Assembly (NCBI GenBank): GCA_934476675.1
Contig: CAKSOE010000012.1
Coordinates: forward strand, 1-64,000
DNA: 64,000 bases
Source of the DNA: an uncultured Clostridia bacterium
GTDB lineage: Bacteria > Bacillota > Clostridia > UBA1381
Reading direction: 5' to 3'
In this document: positions 35,501-44,252 of the stretch, in pieces
Position numbering within the stretch: position 1 is the stretch's first letter
Layout of the letters: each line of letters starts with the position of its first letter
The notes under the pieces: model-generated
What the model saw: only the letters and a program-made list of their open reading frames with translations
Told to the model about the DNA's origin: nothing
Databases searched by the model: none
Position numbers and translations under genes: made by a program

Positions 35501-36940
35501 GCAAGGCTTATTTCAAAGCTCACATATAACGCACTGTTTAACGAAACAACGGAAACAGGCGATAAATATATGATGCCATGCGACACGGATTTAATCGGCA
35601 GCAGTACGGGAGCGGTATGTACGATCGGAACATTCAGAAATGTGACGGAGCAGCATATAAAGGCAGCTGATGGCGGAAAAACAATAATAATGATCAAAAA
35701 TGCTGACCTTAACCGCGTAAACTCCATGACGGTCACGGCAGCAAGCAGACTTGTAACAGCGGGTGTACTGCCGATAATAGAATGCAGGATTGACAGCATT
35801 GACGGAGAGATAATCGGAAGAACGGTTGTATTCTCTACGGCGCAGAATACGGAATATGCGTTTTTGCCGATAACAAACAGCACTGTTCCCGTAACGGACG
35901 GACAGCGGCACAATTTATTCTTTGTGCTTGATAAGGGAGCGGACGCATCGGGCAGCGATGTTGTAAATATTAAGAGCATAGAACTGCACCGCGGCGGCGC
36001 ATCGCCTGTTGTTTTGAAAAACGGAGTTATACAGGACAGAAATTATGCAATAAATCTTGCGGATAGCTCAAAGAATGACGTTCAGTATACGGGCGGTGAA
36101 ACATATACATGGATAACCTCGGCAGCCGACAGCGAAAAAGATGCAAGATTTATAATTGCGCTGTACAATAAGGACGGATGTCCGGTGACGGTCGGAGCAT
36201 CGGATACAGCCAAGGGCAAACTGAGCGTTTCAATGACGCTGCCGGAGAATTTTGCTGACGGTGAATACAGTATTAAAGGCTATATATGGCAGGACGGAGC
36301 GGTGCTCATGAAGCCTTTAAGGGATAAGCTTGAAGTCTTGTCGGAGGAAAAAATAAAAATCGGTCTTATCGGTGACAGTACGACAAATAACGTAACGGTA
36401 AACGGAATTACATATGAGAATATCTGCTATCCTAACTTTTTAAGAAGCATGATGGATACGGATAAATACGAAATAATGAATTTCGGACGCGGTACGGCGA
36501 CAACGGGCAGCTATATATCGGGACACAGAATATGGTTTGAGTATGCAATGTCAAAAATGTGTGACGCATATTTTATAATGCTCGGAACAAATAACGCAAA
36601 GGGTGTTGAACTCAGCGAGTTTGAAAATAATTATCAGACGATCATTGACGGCCTGAGCGAGGCAAGACAGGATTGCAGAATTTATATTATGACTCCGATT
36701 CCGGCGCAGAAAGATAAATATATGATTGAGGAAAAAACGCTTACGGACGTTATAATTCCGATGGTTAAAAATGTTGCGGATAAAAACGGACTGCCGCTGA
36801 TTGATATTTATACGGAACTTAAAAATAACGAAAGATTTGGCAGTATGTACGGCAGCGATGGTATACACGAAAACGAAGAAGGCATGATTGCTGTTGCAAG
36901 CACGGTAAAGAGTATTATAGTCAGAGATTTTCCGCAATAG
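32600..36940 (+). CDS. giant secreted GLUG / CBM / SGNH hydrolase protein
   Basis: A 1446-residue exported protein. A signal peptide (1-26) precedes a beta-helix-like region with GLUG-type repeats (about 80-240; FTGTFDGGGHSVSKIEI, NCYAAGSVRGTYYTGGIAGQ). A Thr/Pro linker (about 325-378) leads to CBM6/35-like modules (about 385-680). A degenerate SGNH domain follows (from about 815): GDS has become GEL and the final Asp-x-x-His is missing. An active-looking SGNH domain ends the protein, with Ser1260 in LIGDST, GTNN, and Asp1420/His1423 in SDGIHENE. SGNH enzymes of glycan loci usually remove acetyl or other acyl groups. AAGGAGAGG precedes the ATG. It has its own regulatory repeats and a paralogue downstream. 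Confidence 0.8.
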   Translation: MKKKNIISWLLSIIMLAAFVPETIHADDIKEIGSYEELLKIGNDDTYPLSGSYKLTADIVLPPADKSSTEYSNWTPIGISESAPFTGTFDGGGHSVSKIEIGSSQRVGNKGFFGCIKNAAIKNIKIDGEILLTGSNCPNIAVIAGLMQESAILNCYAAGSVRGTYYTGGIAGQTKGSNTIANSCFVGNVAGTGRGPGGIVSSHADNVVINNCYAVTSFANSASSVNGVIAGNSATGKTGTIRAYGETAEGVNICAPLNSSALSAFVYDVTELTKEQMQSESFTQTLNANITSYGTEEWSGWTYKENDYPIQRVFTESGEEPTVTPTPIPVVTPTPTITPTSTPSVTPTTTPSVTPTPAPEFTAKPTPTPIVTPVPTSNPQQERSAYKAINFIDYNEYYTDAGAGTVPEINAGGIMTRSRGNKQYVRFDSVDFGETGSYAAEIYARLTAYSNNPDYTLDICIDTTDNVIGTLRYGDTYTASGRNYAVELNQKVTGVHTLYLKWTDALIGFYAKFAEGTINLSANGGKIEGNFAQMRVSENTFIHEDSYGDGGYCVQGIGKYGMCDSVSFPAVDFGEEGVSETVTVRAARSNAMCVEGESTGEVPPAIRVRLGGRGGEIIGETELLPSSPDNLGIWKTYTMQLPKTISGIHTVTLEINYETKVHYIAFDYTEPQEPETESEKLNGHSVIFAEKAKVGERSTFYGTGGKFMPKYLTASGDVVFDNVELDNAEYIAAYVRQGAGGVFSVFMDDEETPLTEISASSWSFETVTVPLGTTVNGTHKFTLRLKDGQRRVPDLGWIRFLTAEEHSAFTGREKIAAVGELAERTGYLTYLSQQLDSSKYQSKGFYASGKLSAFDTSAAISYAPDTALLMFGGAEARSAAYGGFEEKYQQFIDDLKSENPNVKIYIQTPSPMQKDNSGYDEVLEILNRLSAANDAKLIDICGEMQNYGYPMEYLVPDASRATLSPTGARLISKLTYNALFNETTETGDKYMMPCDTDLIGSSTGAVCTIGTFRNVTEQHIKAADGGKTIIMIKNADLNRVNSMTVTAASRLVTAGVLPIIECRIDSIDGEIIGRTVVFSTAQNTEYAFLPITNSTVPVTDGQRHNLFFVLDKGADASGSDVVNIKSIELHRGGASPVVLKNGVIQDRNYAINLADSSKNDVQYTGGETYTWITSAADSEKDARFIIALYNKDGCPVTVGASDTAKGKLSVSMTLPENFADGEYSIKGYIWQDGAVLMKPLRDKLEVLSEEKIKIGLIGDSTTNNVTVNGITYENICYPNFLRSMMDTDKYEIMNFGRGTATTGSYISGHRIWFEYAMSKMCDAYFIMLGTNNAKGVELSEFENNYQTIIDGLSEARQDCRIYIMTPIPAQKDKYMIEEKTLTDVIIPMVKNVADKNGLPLIDIYTELKNNERFGSMYGSDGIHENEEGMIAVASTVKSIIVRDFPQ

Positions 36941-36973
36941 TGTCATTCCAAGTCATTATCGTGATAGAAAAAT
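36940..36973 (+). promoter_or_regulatory. 21-bp-spaced direct repeat upstream of 37029
   Basis: GTGTCAT at 36940 (overlapping the previous stop codon) and GTGATAGAAAAA at 36961 start 21 bp apart. TATAAT at 36988-36993 is 27 bases after the start of the second repeat and has no good -35. This matches the arrangement at 8685. Confidence 0.55.
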
Positions 36974-37028
36974 AAAGGATTATTTTCTATAATAAAAATA
37001 TAAGCTAATAAAAGAGAGGAGCGTTTTG

Positions 37029-40000
37029 ATGAAAGCAGTCAAAAGAATTGTATCAATATTTTCGGCATTGTGTATGACGATGTCGTTAATGCCGCAGTCG
37101 CTTGCGGCAGAAAGCGATTATAAGGATGCCTATTCCGCAATCGCAAGTACAAATTATGCATCGTATAATGAGGAATATTATACGAACGGCATAAATTTTA
37201 CATCAAACGGTACGGATGGATTTGTAAGCGGAGAGGGAGCATGGGTAAGCTATAATGTGGATTTCGGCGAAAAAGAAGCCGATACGCTTGTAATGAAAAT
37301 GCGCCCGGATTTGAGAAACGGTCACGGAAAATTCGGCATGTATGTGGACAGCCTTGACAGTGAGCCTGTTGCCACATTTGATGAGTCGAAGAACATTCCT
37401 TATGCAGGATTTGCAACATATGCGGGTCCGGGGGTAAGAAATTTCTGTTTTAACCTTGCAGAACCGCTGACAGGTCAGCATACGGTATATTTCAATGCAA
37501 TAGGCAGCAATCTGGCAACATCGGCATTTTCGGAGTTTTATTTTCTGAGCAATAAGCTTACAGCTCCGTATGAAAAAATTGTTCCCGATGCAAATTCAAT
37601 TGCGTGGGGAAAACCGCAGTCGTTTAAATACGAAAACGTGAACGGAGTAAGCAGTCCGGTACTTCCGATTGAGGGCGGTGCACTCTTTGTTACGGGTGTG
37701 GATTTCGGCAGCGGCGAAACCGGCGGAGTCGGCGCGGTATTACAGTGCAGCCGCTGGGGAAATTTCGGAACGGGTTCGTATGAGGTGCGCCTTGACGGTG
37801 TGGACGGCGATGTTATCGGTACATTTGACAACAGTGAAATAGTTTCGGGGCAGTATAAGGAATACAGCGTTAAGTTCAGCCGTCTTGTAACAGGCGTACA
37901 TACTGTTGTATTTGCAGTTCCTGCAAATACAACAATAGCAGGAGTGCAGCTTGTTGAGGGAACGGCAGAGGACGTGGTTGTGCCGACAATACCGTCCGCG
38001 TATGAAAATAAGGCGGTTAATGTAAACAATGCATTCACATCATCTTCTGCGTCATATTCGTTTGACATGGATTTCGGAACAGATGTGCCGGAATATCTGG
38101 CAATCAATATGCGCCCGGCACTGGAGGACGCGGCAGACGGCGGAGTGATTAATGTCTATTTTGATGATGAAACATCAGAGCCTGCGGCATCGTTTACAAC
38201 GTACCGCAATGAGGTTTTGATGCTTCCGGCGGGAAATCCGGCAATAGCAAATGAATGGTTTGCACCTATAAATGTTCCGTCGGATTTTGGAGGAGTGCAT
38301 AAGGTTATCTTCAAATCGGAGGGTAATGCAAGATCAAACTTTAACTATTTCCGTTTTGATAAGGATATGGTGACAAGAGACGCATACAGTACCATTTTGG
38401 CATCATCATATGATTATACGGTACATAACGGAAATACCATGTGGGGAGATTCGTATGTCAGCGCTTTCGGTGAGGAGTTGCAGGACGGAGAAAAACATAA
38501 AACCTATTACAGCGCAGCATATACAAAATTGGATTTCGGAGATAAGACATCGGATAAAGTGACAGTTCGCCTTAATAAGCAAAGCTCAAACAGCGGCAAG
38601 GTAGAGGTGCGTCTCGGTTCGAGATACGGCGAGGTGATAGGAACGCTTTCGGGCGATAATATTACTGCCGGCACAAATTATTATGATAAGGTTGCGGATT
38701 ATACAATAGAGCTTACAAAAGCTCTCACAGGGGTATGCGATATTGTGTTTACCTCTGATATATACACGAATTTCTATAATTTCAGCTTTGAGGGAAAAAC
38801 AAAGCCGACAGAGGGAAATAAGCCGGTAAGCGTGATAGACTGCACGGAGATTGACGGCGGTACGTTTACTTCAAGCAGTACCGGAGGAAATGTGAGCGTT
38901 TATGCTCCGGTGTATACCTCGGGATTGACAGAGGGACAGTCTGTTAAATTCAATTTAGCGCTTAATGACGCGAAATATGTTGCGGTATGCGCAAAATCAA
39001 GAAATACCGCAGCTGATTCTGTTGTCGGAATAAGCAAAGACGGTACAGAAATAGCGTCAATAACACTGCCGCAGGCGGGACGCAACGGAACAGGCTGGTA
39101 TATGGACGTGTATACCGCCGAGCTTGCTGATACAATCAGCGGAATGGCAGAATACAGCGTAACAATGAAAACAAATACTTCGAATGTTGCATGGATTCAG
39201 TTCATGACGGAGGAACAATATAACGCATTTGCAAACGGCAGAACAAAGCTTGCGCTTTTGGGCGACAGTAATGTGGAATACGGAAAATATACAACCGCAT
39301 TGCGTGAAATGCTTGATGTAAATGAGTATGATTTGAAGAGTTTGGGAAATTCGGGCAAAACCGTGCGAAACTACAAGCAGCAGACGCAGTACCGGGAGGC
39401 ATTGGACTACGCTCCTGACATTGCAGTGTTTACGCTCGGAACAAATGATTCCGCACAGTCGTGCAATGACAGCTATATGGCATCGTTCAAAACGGATTAT
39501 AAAGAACTGATAGACGGACTTAAAGCCGCAAACCCGAATGTAAAGGTGTATTTGCAGTATCCGCTGCCGTTTAAGAGCGATGCACCGGAGGATTATACAA
39601 ATTACAGCACAGATAATCTCGTAAATAAGATTATTCCTGCAATACGTGAAGTAGCCGACGCAGAGGGCGCGGAGATAATTGATATTTATAACGGTGTTAT
39701 TAATTACGGCTACGACCGCGAATTGCTGTATACGGACGGTCTGCACGTAAACGAAGCAGGCGGTACGGTTATGGCAAAGCTGACAAAGTCGGCTGTTACG
39801 GGAACAGAACTGACGCAAAAACCGTCCGTTCAGACTGCAAATGGCGTTGAATACGTGGTGGCTACCGATGCAGCAGTGATCAATTCGGCTGTGAAATCAA
39901 ATACATCGGCAGCGGCAAATTATTCATTCAGAGCCTTGAAAGGACTTGAAACGCCGTTTATTTCCGGTTACGGCGACGGAACGGTGATAATGCTTAAAGA

Positions 40001-41228
40001 TGTGATTTTGGATAACGTATCGGCGTTTACCGTTCGTGCAAGCAATATACTTGAAGTAGCTCAAAAACCGCTTACGGTGGAGTGCCGTATAGATTCTGCC
40101 AAGGGCAGGCTGATAGGCAGTACGATAATAACGAAAAATACAAACGATACAAAATATGCTTTCATGCCGTATAAAAATGCAATAGAGCCTGTATGCGACG
40201 GGAAAGCGCATAATTTGTTCTTTGTGCTTAAAAGAGGAAACGATGCAAACGGAATCGTACGCGCAATTGACGGAGTGTATTCGATTGGCTTTGAATACGG
40301 TGCGGCAAAGAATATTGCCGTGTCTGAGGACGGAGTATTGCAGGATACGATGCCGGTTGTAAACGGTGAATATGACAGTACGGCTAAATTTACGGGCTAT
40401 AAGGCAGGGCACGGTTATACATGGAAAACAACAACCGCAGGCGATGGCAGCACGGAACTTTTCATAGCGGTTTATGATGCATCGGGAACATTAAAGCAGC
40501 TTGCCGCAGCGGACAGAACCAATAATGTTCTGAGTGCGGAGCTGACGCTTTGCGATACCTTCGACGATACGTATACTATTAAGCCGATAGCGCTGAATAA
40601 TACTACATTAAAGCCGATTCTGAAAAATCCGGCATTGCAGACAACGGATAAAATAACAATCGGCTGTGTAGGTGACAGTATTACAAACAACTGGAACTAT
40701 GACAATGAGGGTTATCAGGCGTACTGCTATCCGAAATATCTCCAAAGTATGCTCGGAACGGAAAAATATGAGGTGATGAATTTCGGACGGGGAACATCAA
40801 CCGCATCATCTTACAAAAACAATGTGTGGTTTGAGCGTGCAAAGGCGGCTGAGTGCGATGTGTACATAATTATGCTCGGTACGAATGATTCAAAGAGCGC
40901 ACAGTTCTACGAAAGCATACCGGAGGATTATCAGGCGATTATAGACGGTCTTAAAGCGGCTAATCCCGAATGTAAGATTTATATAAATCTTCCCGTACCG
41001 GCACGCGGTGATAACTACGGTATAAGCGATAAGGTTATTGTAAATGAGGTAATCCCGAGAGTGAAGGCTCTTGCAGAAAAGAATGAAATTGAACCTCTTG
41101 ATTTGCACACAATGCTTAAAGAAAACAAGAATTTTGATTATATGTATTTCAGTGATAATATACACCCGAATGAATTCGGACAGAGCTTTATTGCGGAATG
41201 CATAAAGGATGCTTATTTTATGGATTAA
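37029..41228 (+). CDS. giant secreted protein with CBM repeats and two SGNH domains
   Basis: A 1399-residue exported protein, paralogous to the previous gene but without GLUG repeats or Thr/Pro linker. Signal peptide 1-25; four CBM6/35-like modules in the first 700 residues (each ending in a G-H-or-C-x-VVF-like strand); first SGNH domain about 735-920 with Ser747 in LLGDSN, GTND, and Asp903/His906 in TDGLHVNE; a beta linker; second SGNH domain about 1205-1399 with Ser1217 in VGDSIT, GTND, and Asp1376/His1379 in SDNIHPNE. Both catalytic sets look complete. The start follows GAGAGGAG. Likely a surface deacylase acting on substituted polysaccharide; the acyl group is not known. No anchor domain is visible. 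Confidence 0.82.
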   Translation: MKAVKRIVSIFSALCMTMSLMPQSLAAESDYKDAYSAIASTNYASYNEEYYTNGINFTSNGTDGFVSGEGAWVSYNVDFGEKEADTLVMKMRPDLRNGHGKFGMYVDSLDSEPVATFDESKNIPYAGFATYAGPGVRNFCFNLAEPLTGQHTVYFNAIGSNLATSAFSEFYFLSNKLTAPYEKIVPDANSIAWGKPQSFKYENVNGVSSPVLPIEGGALFVTGVDFGSGETGGVGAVLQCSRWGNFGTGSYEVRLDGVDGDVIGTFDNSEIVSGQYKEYSVKFSRLVTGVHTVVFAVPANTTIAGVQLVEGTAEDVVVPTIPSAYENKAVNVNNAFTSSSASYSFDMDFGTDVPEYLAINMRPALEDAADGGVINVYFDDETSEPAASFTTYRNEVLMLPAGNPAIANEWFAPINVPSDFGGVHKVIFKSEGNARSNFNYFRFDKDMVTRDAYSTILASSYDYTVHNGNTMWGDSYVSAFGEELQDGEKHKTYYSAAYTKLDFGDKTSDKVTVRLNKQSSNSGKVEVRLGSRYGEVIGTLSGDNITAGTNYYDKVADYTIELTKALTGVCDIVFTSDIYTNFYNFSFEGKTKPTEGNKPVSVIDCTEIDGGTFTSSSTGGNVSVYAPVYTSGLTEGQSVKFNLALNDAKYVAVCAKSRNTAADSVVGISKDGTEIASITLPQAGRNGTGWYMDVYTAELADTISGMAEYSVTMKTNTSNVAWIQFMTEEQYNAFANGRTKLALLGDSNVEYGKYTTALREMLDVNEYDLKSLGNSGKTVRNYKQQTQYREALDYAPDIAVFTLGTNDSAQSCNDSYMASFKTDYKELIDGLKAANPNVKVYLQYPLPFKSDAPEDYTNYSTDNLVNKIIPAIREVADAEGAEIIDIYNGVINYGYDRELLYTDGLHVNEAGGTVMAKLTKSAVTGTELTQKPSVQTANGVEYVVATDAAVINSAVKSNTSAAANYSFRALKGLETPFISGYGDGTVIMLKDVILDNVSAFTVRASNILEVAQKPLTVECRIDSAKGRLIGSTIITKNTNDTKYAFMPYKNAIEPVCDGKAHNLFFVLKRGNDANGIVRAIDGVYSIGFEYGAAKNIAVSEDGVLQDTMPVVNGEYDSTAKFTGYKAGHGYTWKTTTAGDGSTELFIAVYDASGTLKQLAAADRTNNVLSAELTLCDTFDDTYTIKPIALNNTTLKPILKNPALQTTDKITIGCVGDSITNNWNYDNEGYQAYCYPKYLQSMLGTEKYEVMNFGRGTSTASSYKNNVWFERAKAAECDVYIIMLGTNDSKSAQFYESIPEDYQAIIDGLKAANPECKIYINLPVPARGDNYGISDKVIVNEVIPRVKALAEKNEIEPLDLHTMLKENKNFDYMYFSDNIHPNEFGQSFIAECIKDAYFMD

Positions 41229-41254
41229 AAATATAAAATGAGCTGTAAAAATCA

Positions 41255-41290
41255 ATGTGCCCCCAAAAAGTCTGACTTTTGGGGGCACAT
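41255..41290. terminator. bidirectional intrinsic terminator
   Basis: Perfect fourteen-base stem (41255-41268 with 41277-41290). On the minus strand it runs straight into TGATTTTT; on the plus strand the T run is about 20 bases further. It separates the plus-strand SGNH gene from the minus-strand GH105 fragment. Confidence 0.75.
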
Positions 41291-41376
41291 CAGTTATAGG
41301 GTTTTTTTTACAAGAAACAGATATTTATCGTAGCGTTTTGCGGCAGTGCAATAAGCTCCGCAAAATTTATACTCGG

Positions 41377-42288
41377 TTAAAGCGATAAAATCTCACTTCC
41401 GGCAAGAAGTACAATGCCGGTGCCATGGTCATCGTTTATTTTTGTGGGAATATTAAAATAATATTCATTCTCCATGCTACATCCCGATCCCATACACACA
41501 TTATATATGTTACCCAAATCATCAATCGAGGTTTCGGTAACAGTCTGCCATACGCGCTTTGCCGCATCTGCATATTTTTTATCAAGCAAGCCGTATTTAA
41601 AGCCGCGTATAAACGCTATGATAAACATACATGAGCAGGAGGTTTCCTCATAGGATTCATGGCGGTTAAGAACCTGATGGAAGATGTACCTTTTTGTGTC
41701 AAGTGCGTTGAGTATTCCCTCACAGAATTCTTTAAAAAACGCTTTGATTTCTTCCTTTTCCTTTGCATAGGAATCGGGGAGGAAACGTATTATTTCCGTA
41801 AGCGTAAGCGCCATCCAGCCGTTTCCTCTGCCCCACGGGACACGATTCGGAAGATTTGTATGCGGAAAATAAATGTGCGAAAGAAGCTTTTCGTCCTCGA
41901 TCCACAGCCGGTTGTAATCGGGAATAAGTCCGTTTCGCTGTTCTCCGTTGATTTTCGCGCAAAAATCCCATTCATCGCCCTTTTTTATACATTTTATCAG
42001 AAGCTTGCTTTCCTCATCAATACAGCACGAAAAAATACCGGAATTATCACTGTACACATTTTCGCCGTTTATAAATACGGCAATCGGGCATCTGTGAGAA
42101 ACGGACAGCTTTCCTTTTGCCAAAACGTAAGCGTATGAGCAATATCCCCGCGCATTTAATTTTTTAAAATCAAAATCTCCCATTCCGTCACAGATTTCGG
42201 GCGAAATCTGCTTTAAATCGGGCAAAGGCTTTTTTAAAGAGGCGTCGGGAACGGTTTCGCCCGAAAAATACGGCTCATAGATAATAAA
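41377..42288 (-). pseudogene. GH88/GH105-type hydrolase, N-terminal truncation
   Basis: A 303-residue open frame with no credible start: the frame begins after a stop at 42289 and only a TTG without ribosome site is available. The C-terminal half fits unsaturated glucuronyl/rhamnogalacturonyl hydrolases (VPWGRGNGWMALTLTEIIRF, YEETSCSCMFIIAFIRGF, DDHGTGIVLLAGSEIL). About 110 residues ahead of it (SHRCPIAVFINGENVYSDNS) look like a separate beta insert. The N-terminal part of the alpha/alpha barrel, which should carry one catalytic Asp, is missing. The break falls next to an inverted repeat and a fragment of an ABC binding protein, so a deletion has probably removed the rest. Intact relatives act on oligosaccharides made by pectin or glycosaminoglycan lyases. 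Confidence 0.8.
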
Positions 42289-42320
42289 TCACGTGTTGCT
42301 CCCTGTCACGTAACAGGCTT

Positions 42321-42371
42321 TGTATAGAACAGATAGTCATTAGGCAAAAGACCGATATATCTGTCTATACA
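42321..42371. repeat. imperfect inverted repeat at the fragment junction
   Basis: TGTATAGAACAGATA (42321-42335) is mirrored by TATCTGTCTATACA (42358-42371) with one base missing in the right arm and a 22-base centre. It lies exactly between the two gene fragments. A second short hairpin, CCTGT/ACAGG, lies at 42302-42317. No transposase is seen. Confidence 0.6.
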
Positions 42372-42640
42372 TACAATAATTCTTCGATAGGCTTGTTGCC
42401 TACTATAAAGTTAAGCACCGCTTCATCCTTGTAGATGTTGAGGTCGATCATGATTTTTGTATACTCGGAGGACTCCTCCTTTGTGAGCGTAATCTGCGGC
42501 AGACGGCATTTATCCCTGTCGCTCACGCCCCAGACGTCCAGCGCCTCCTTTTGCTGGTCAAGCTGATTGTACTGCTCGATGTATCGCTTATCCTGAACAA
42601 ACGGCACCGTTATTGCTTTGTAGGCGATGATGGATTGAAA
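42365..42640 (-). pseudogene. fragment of an LplA-type ABC binding protein
   Basis: About 90 residues matching the C-terminal part of extracellular solute-binding proteins of the LplA group (FVQDKRYIEQYNQL, KEALDVWGVSDRDKCRLPQ, YTKIMIDLNIYKDEAVLNF, IVGNKPIEE), a very conserved stretch. Both ends are broken: upstream the frame loses similarity after FQSIIAYKAITVP, and downstream it stops four residues after IEE, inside the inverted repeat. It differs from both intact binding proteins in the window, so it comes from a third importer. Confidence 0.8.
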
Positions 42641-42849
42641 TTTATAAAGAAAGTTAATTAGGCAGAGATTATGAAAAGAAAGTTATTAATATTTATTTCG
42701 ATGAGAACATGAGTGTCGGACGGTTGTCTTGTAAAGGTCCGGTTGCTATGTTCACAAATCTAACGAGTATACGTAGTTTATCGGACATTCAAGCGGCAAG
42801 CCGGATTAAAAGATGAACAAAAGAGTAACCGAAAAATGGTATAATGATA
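42641..42849. other. gene-poor stretch between the fragments and the PucR-type gene
   Basis: No gene is supported. A 35-codon frame from 42709 (MSVGRLSCKGP) has no ribosome site and no recognised relatives. TATAAT at 42838-42843 has no -35 and runs into a hairpin. Confidence 0.3.
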
Positions 42850-42882
42850 CGGGATGTAAAAGTGACTTTTACATCCCGTTTT
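42850..42882. terminator. hairpin terminator after the PucR-type gene
   Basis: Perfect thirteen-base stem CGGGATGTAAAAG / CTTTTACATCCCG with a three-base loop, 26 bases beyond the minus-strand stop. The T run is better on the plus strand (TTTT), so its strand of action is not certain. Confidence 0.6.
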
Positions 42883-42904
42883 GGTGTATATACATATATT
42901 TTTA

Positions 42905-44119
42905 TTATAATTCCGGCAGAGTGCGCAAAAAGAAATCGGGTCCTTGGCTGTTAAACAGCAGCAGGGCTGTACCGAGCAACAATTCTGTATGTGAGGAAAT
43001 ATCGTCAATCGGAATCGAAAAATCCTCCTGTATTCTGCGAATACGGTACAAAACCGTGTTGCGGTGGGTGAACAGTACATCACAAGTTTTTTTCAGCGAT
43101 CTGCTGCATATCAGATAATAATAGAGCGTTTCGCAGTATTTAGTGTTTTTGGTTCTGTCGTGTTCGGCAAGGCTGCGCAGCTTCGGAGAAATAAGGTCGT
43201 TACGCTCCGTAAGATTTTTCAGCATCAAAAGTGTGCGCAGCTGTGCAACGGAACATACTTCAGTACTGTGAAAATTGCTGTCGAGAATCATTTCCAAAGC
43301 CTCATGAGCCGTGCGGTAGAGCTTAGGAAGCTCAAACAGATTACTTATCGGGTCGGATATAATTGCTTTTAAACCGAACTCCTTTACCATTTCGGAAAAT
43401 ATATCTATATCCTGCTCATTATGCAAAAATAAGAATATATCGCCTTTGTAAAGAAATTCATGCGCATTTGAAAAATGCTGATTGATTTCTTCTTTTAAAT
43501 GCCGTTTCCCGATGTAAGCCGTAAGGTCGATAAGTGCAAAAGCAGCAGGGCGGAAATCCGATAGATATGTATTTGCTGTTTGCAGCCGAAAATACGGCTC
43601 TGACGGAAAACCCCCGTCAAGCAAATGCATCAATATATCTTCGGTAGTTTCAAACGGTTTATCCTGACGGCTGGTTTCAATAAATAATTGTTTGGACAGT
43701 ATTATTTCTACTTTCTGCCAGATGTCTGACGGAATCTCCTGCAAATGCCCGTCTGTATCAACACAAATAAGGTATCCGAGCCGCACGCCGGTGCTGACAA
43801 GAGGAGCAAAGCGCCGTTTAAATGTGCTGCCGTCCAATTTAATGTAGTCAGCCATGCCGGAACAAAGCGCCGCGCTTTTGCTGATTATCGCGCCGGCTTC
43901 GTATGTGATTTCACCGCAGCTTACCACATCTTTAAAAAGCGGGTCGGAAAATCCCGGCGGACTGAAATATGCGGCAACATGAAAAGTGTCGTCCAACACC
44001 AGCAGCGGACATTCAAGCAAAATCCCCGTATCCTCGGCAAGCTGTTTTAAGTCGTCTTGTTCAAAAAACTCTGTTACGAGCGAGTTAACACGGCAAGAAT
44101 CCCAATTATGTTCAGTCAT
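42905..44119 (-). CDS. PucR/CdaR family transcriptional regulator
   Basis: A 404-residue regulator. Residues 1-150 resemble a GAF-like or PucR N-terminal sensor, the middle a GGDEF-related CdaR segment (FRPAAFALIDLTAYIG), and the C terminus a PucR-type helix-turn-helix (CETLYYYLICSRSLKKTCD, LFTHRNTVLYRIRRIQEDF). Members of this group regulate sugar-acid, purine or amino-acid use in answer to small ligands. The frame is open for 13 codons upstream, but ATG 44119 has AAAGGAG ten bases ahead. A 17-base palindrome lies in its leader and may be its own operator. The Hsp20 gene is divergent. No adjacent metabolic gene reveals its target; sugar-acid use would suit the locus. Confidence 0.85.
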   Translation of the reverse strand: MTEHNWDSCRVNSLVTEFFEQDDLKQLAEDTGILLECPLLVLDDTFHVAAYFSPPGFSDPLFKDVVSCGEITYEAGAIISKSAALCSGMADYIKLDGSTFKRRFAPLVSTGVRLGYLICVDTDGHLQEIPSDIWQKVEIILSKQLFIETSRQDKPFETTEDILMHLLDGGFPSEPYFRLQTANTYLSDFRPAAFALIDLTAYIGKRHLKEEINQHFSNAHEFLYKGDIFLFLHNEQDIDIFSEMVKEFGLKAIISDPISNLFELPKLYRTAHEALEMILDSNFHSTEVCSVAQLRTLLMLKNLTERNDLISPKLRSLAEHDRTKNTKYCETLYYYLICSRSLKKTCDVLFTHRNTVLYRIRRIQEDFSIPIDDISSHTELLLGTALLLFNSQGPDFFLRTLPEL

Positions 44120-44143
44120 ATTATATACTCCTTTTGAATATAA

Positions 44144-44160
44144 TTGTGCTGTGAGCACAA
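44144..44160. promoter_or_regulatory. palindromic operator candidate
   Basis: TTGTGCT-GTG-AGCACAA, a perfect seven-base dyad with a three-base centre, 25 bases upstream of the PucR-type start and about 32 bases from the -35 of the divergent Hsp20 promoter. The position suits autoregulation or shared control. Confidence 0.5.
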
Positions 44161-44191
44161 ATTGCTATAAATTTATTGTACCATGGTATTA

Positions 44192-44219
44192 TTGTTTTTT
44201 CAAGAAAAAAGTATATAAT
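44192..44219 (+). promoter_or_regulatory. promoter of the Hsp20 unit
   Basis: TTGTTT (44192-44197), 16-base spacer, TATAAT (44214-44219). No CIRCE element or CtsR box is visible nearby. The leader is about 115 bases and holds a tiny reading frame and a hairpin. Confidence 0.65.
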
Positions 44220-44252
44220 TATATTTAGAAAATATGAAAGAGAGTGATACCG

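Noticed and set aside
39057..39818. Long antisense open frame (253 codons) inside the SGNH gene
   Set aside because: Cysteine- and histidine-rich translation typical of a shadow frame, no ribosome site, lies wholly within a well-supported gene on the other strand.
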